From Trichomonas vaginalis G3 (taxonomy: Eukaryota > Parabasalia > Trichomonadida > Trichomonadidae): DNA of 64,000 nucleotides. The stretch covers positions 11,427,507 through 11,491,506 of the forward strand of contig NC_067206.1 in NCBI RefSeq assembly GCF_026262505.1, in the 5' to 3' direction. Each line of letters opens with the position of its first letter. Position 1 is the first letter of the stretch. Positions 63,811-64,000 of this stretch are shown in pieces. Both the position numbers and the translations under genes were made by a program. Under the pieces are notes generated by a model that ran no database searches, had not been told where the DNA came from, and saw only the letters and a list, made by a program, of their open reading frames with translations.

Positions 63811-64000
63811 TGGACAAGTACCATTATAACTGTCTACGAATGTCAATCTCATCTCAGTACTCAAAGAACATTAGAAATAAAAGAGTTGAAAACTTTACAG
63901 AGATTATCGACATAATTAAGCGATATTGCATTAGAGGACAACCAGATGATTGGAGGCGTTGTCTTGTTTGTGGTGTAGCATGGCTTCATGAAGGCATTGC
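63811..64000 (+). CDS. Initiator-binding-domain protein (IBP39-like), partial
   Basis: Runs off the window. The visible part has NKRVENFTEIIDIIKRYCIR and DDWRRCLVCGVAWL, matching the N-terminal initiator-binding domain (IBD) of the Trichomonas IBP39 family, which binds the core initiator and is expanded in these genomes. Family resemblance continues upstream of this ATG (FPNFWNFLSD in the same frame), where there is no in-frame start before a stop near 63730. An ATG at 63753 opens a different frame (MQSCIPQLQ). So the gene may start there with a frameshift, or be a pseudogene. Confidence 0.65.

Overview
The window looks like nuclear DNA of a parabasalid protist (Trichomonas/Tritrichomonas type). 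The host genes are intronless and widely spaced in very AT-rich DNA: ornithine carbamoyltransferase, a hydrogenosome-type Hsp10 with a short N-terminal presequence, ribosomal protein uS4, an N-terminal-domain-plus-ankyrin protein of the kind expanded in Trichomonas, a mucolipin-like channel, a TMEM17/216-like four-helix membrane protein and the start of an initiator-binding-domain protein. Initiator-like TCA motifs sit just before several start codons. The conserved metabolic and ribosomal genes are C/G-richer than the DNA around them.

Most of the window is two Maverick/Polinton elements, treated here as fossils. Maverick 1 (about 1194-22664) has near-identical 0.89-kb terminal inverted repeats that themselves carry genes, and a perfect 6-bp target duplication (AATATC). 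Its left half is read rightward: terminal-repeat genes, protein-primed DNA polymerase B with an embedded HNH-like module, integrase. Its right half is mostly read leftward: primase-helicase, KilA-N protein, fibre with a tail-collar-like tip, penton candidate, SCCG protein, packaging ATPase, major capsid protein. Maverick 2 (about 35292-59155) has a short terminal repeat with internal hairpins and no clear target duplication. It carries a long coiled-coil protein, capsid and penton proteins, an SF3 helicase, ATPase, two KilA-N family proteins, integrase, a collar-tipped fibre, paralogous structural proteins and an N6-adenine methyltransferase. I see no polymerase B in it. Both elements are broken at several places (roughly eight to ten in the first, five to seven in the second).

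The two Mavericks differ in most genes but share (i) a repeat core, GACAACATGACATTTTGACA, arranged as inverted arrays flanking one leftward gene in each element, (ii) a T-rich promoter box (TTTTTATTC plus about 10 nt, then ATG), (iii) a KilA-N-specific leader, and (iv) an almost identical fibre-tip segment. These look like a common replication and expression toolkit with exchangeable structural modules.

The right end holds a complete 3.5-kb DNA transposon (59969-63506). It has an integrase-type DDE transposase, TGT ends, a 14-bp target duplication and long terminal inverted repeats made partly of 121-bp tandem units, which resembles the bacterial IS481 family in a eukaryote.
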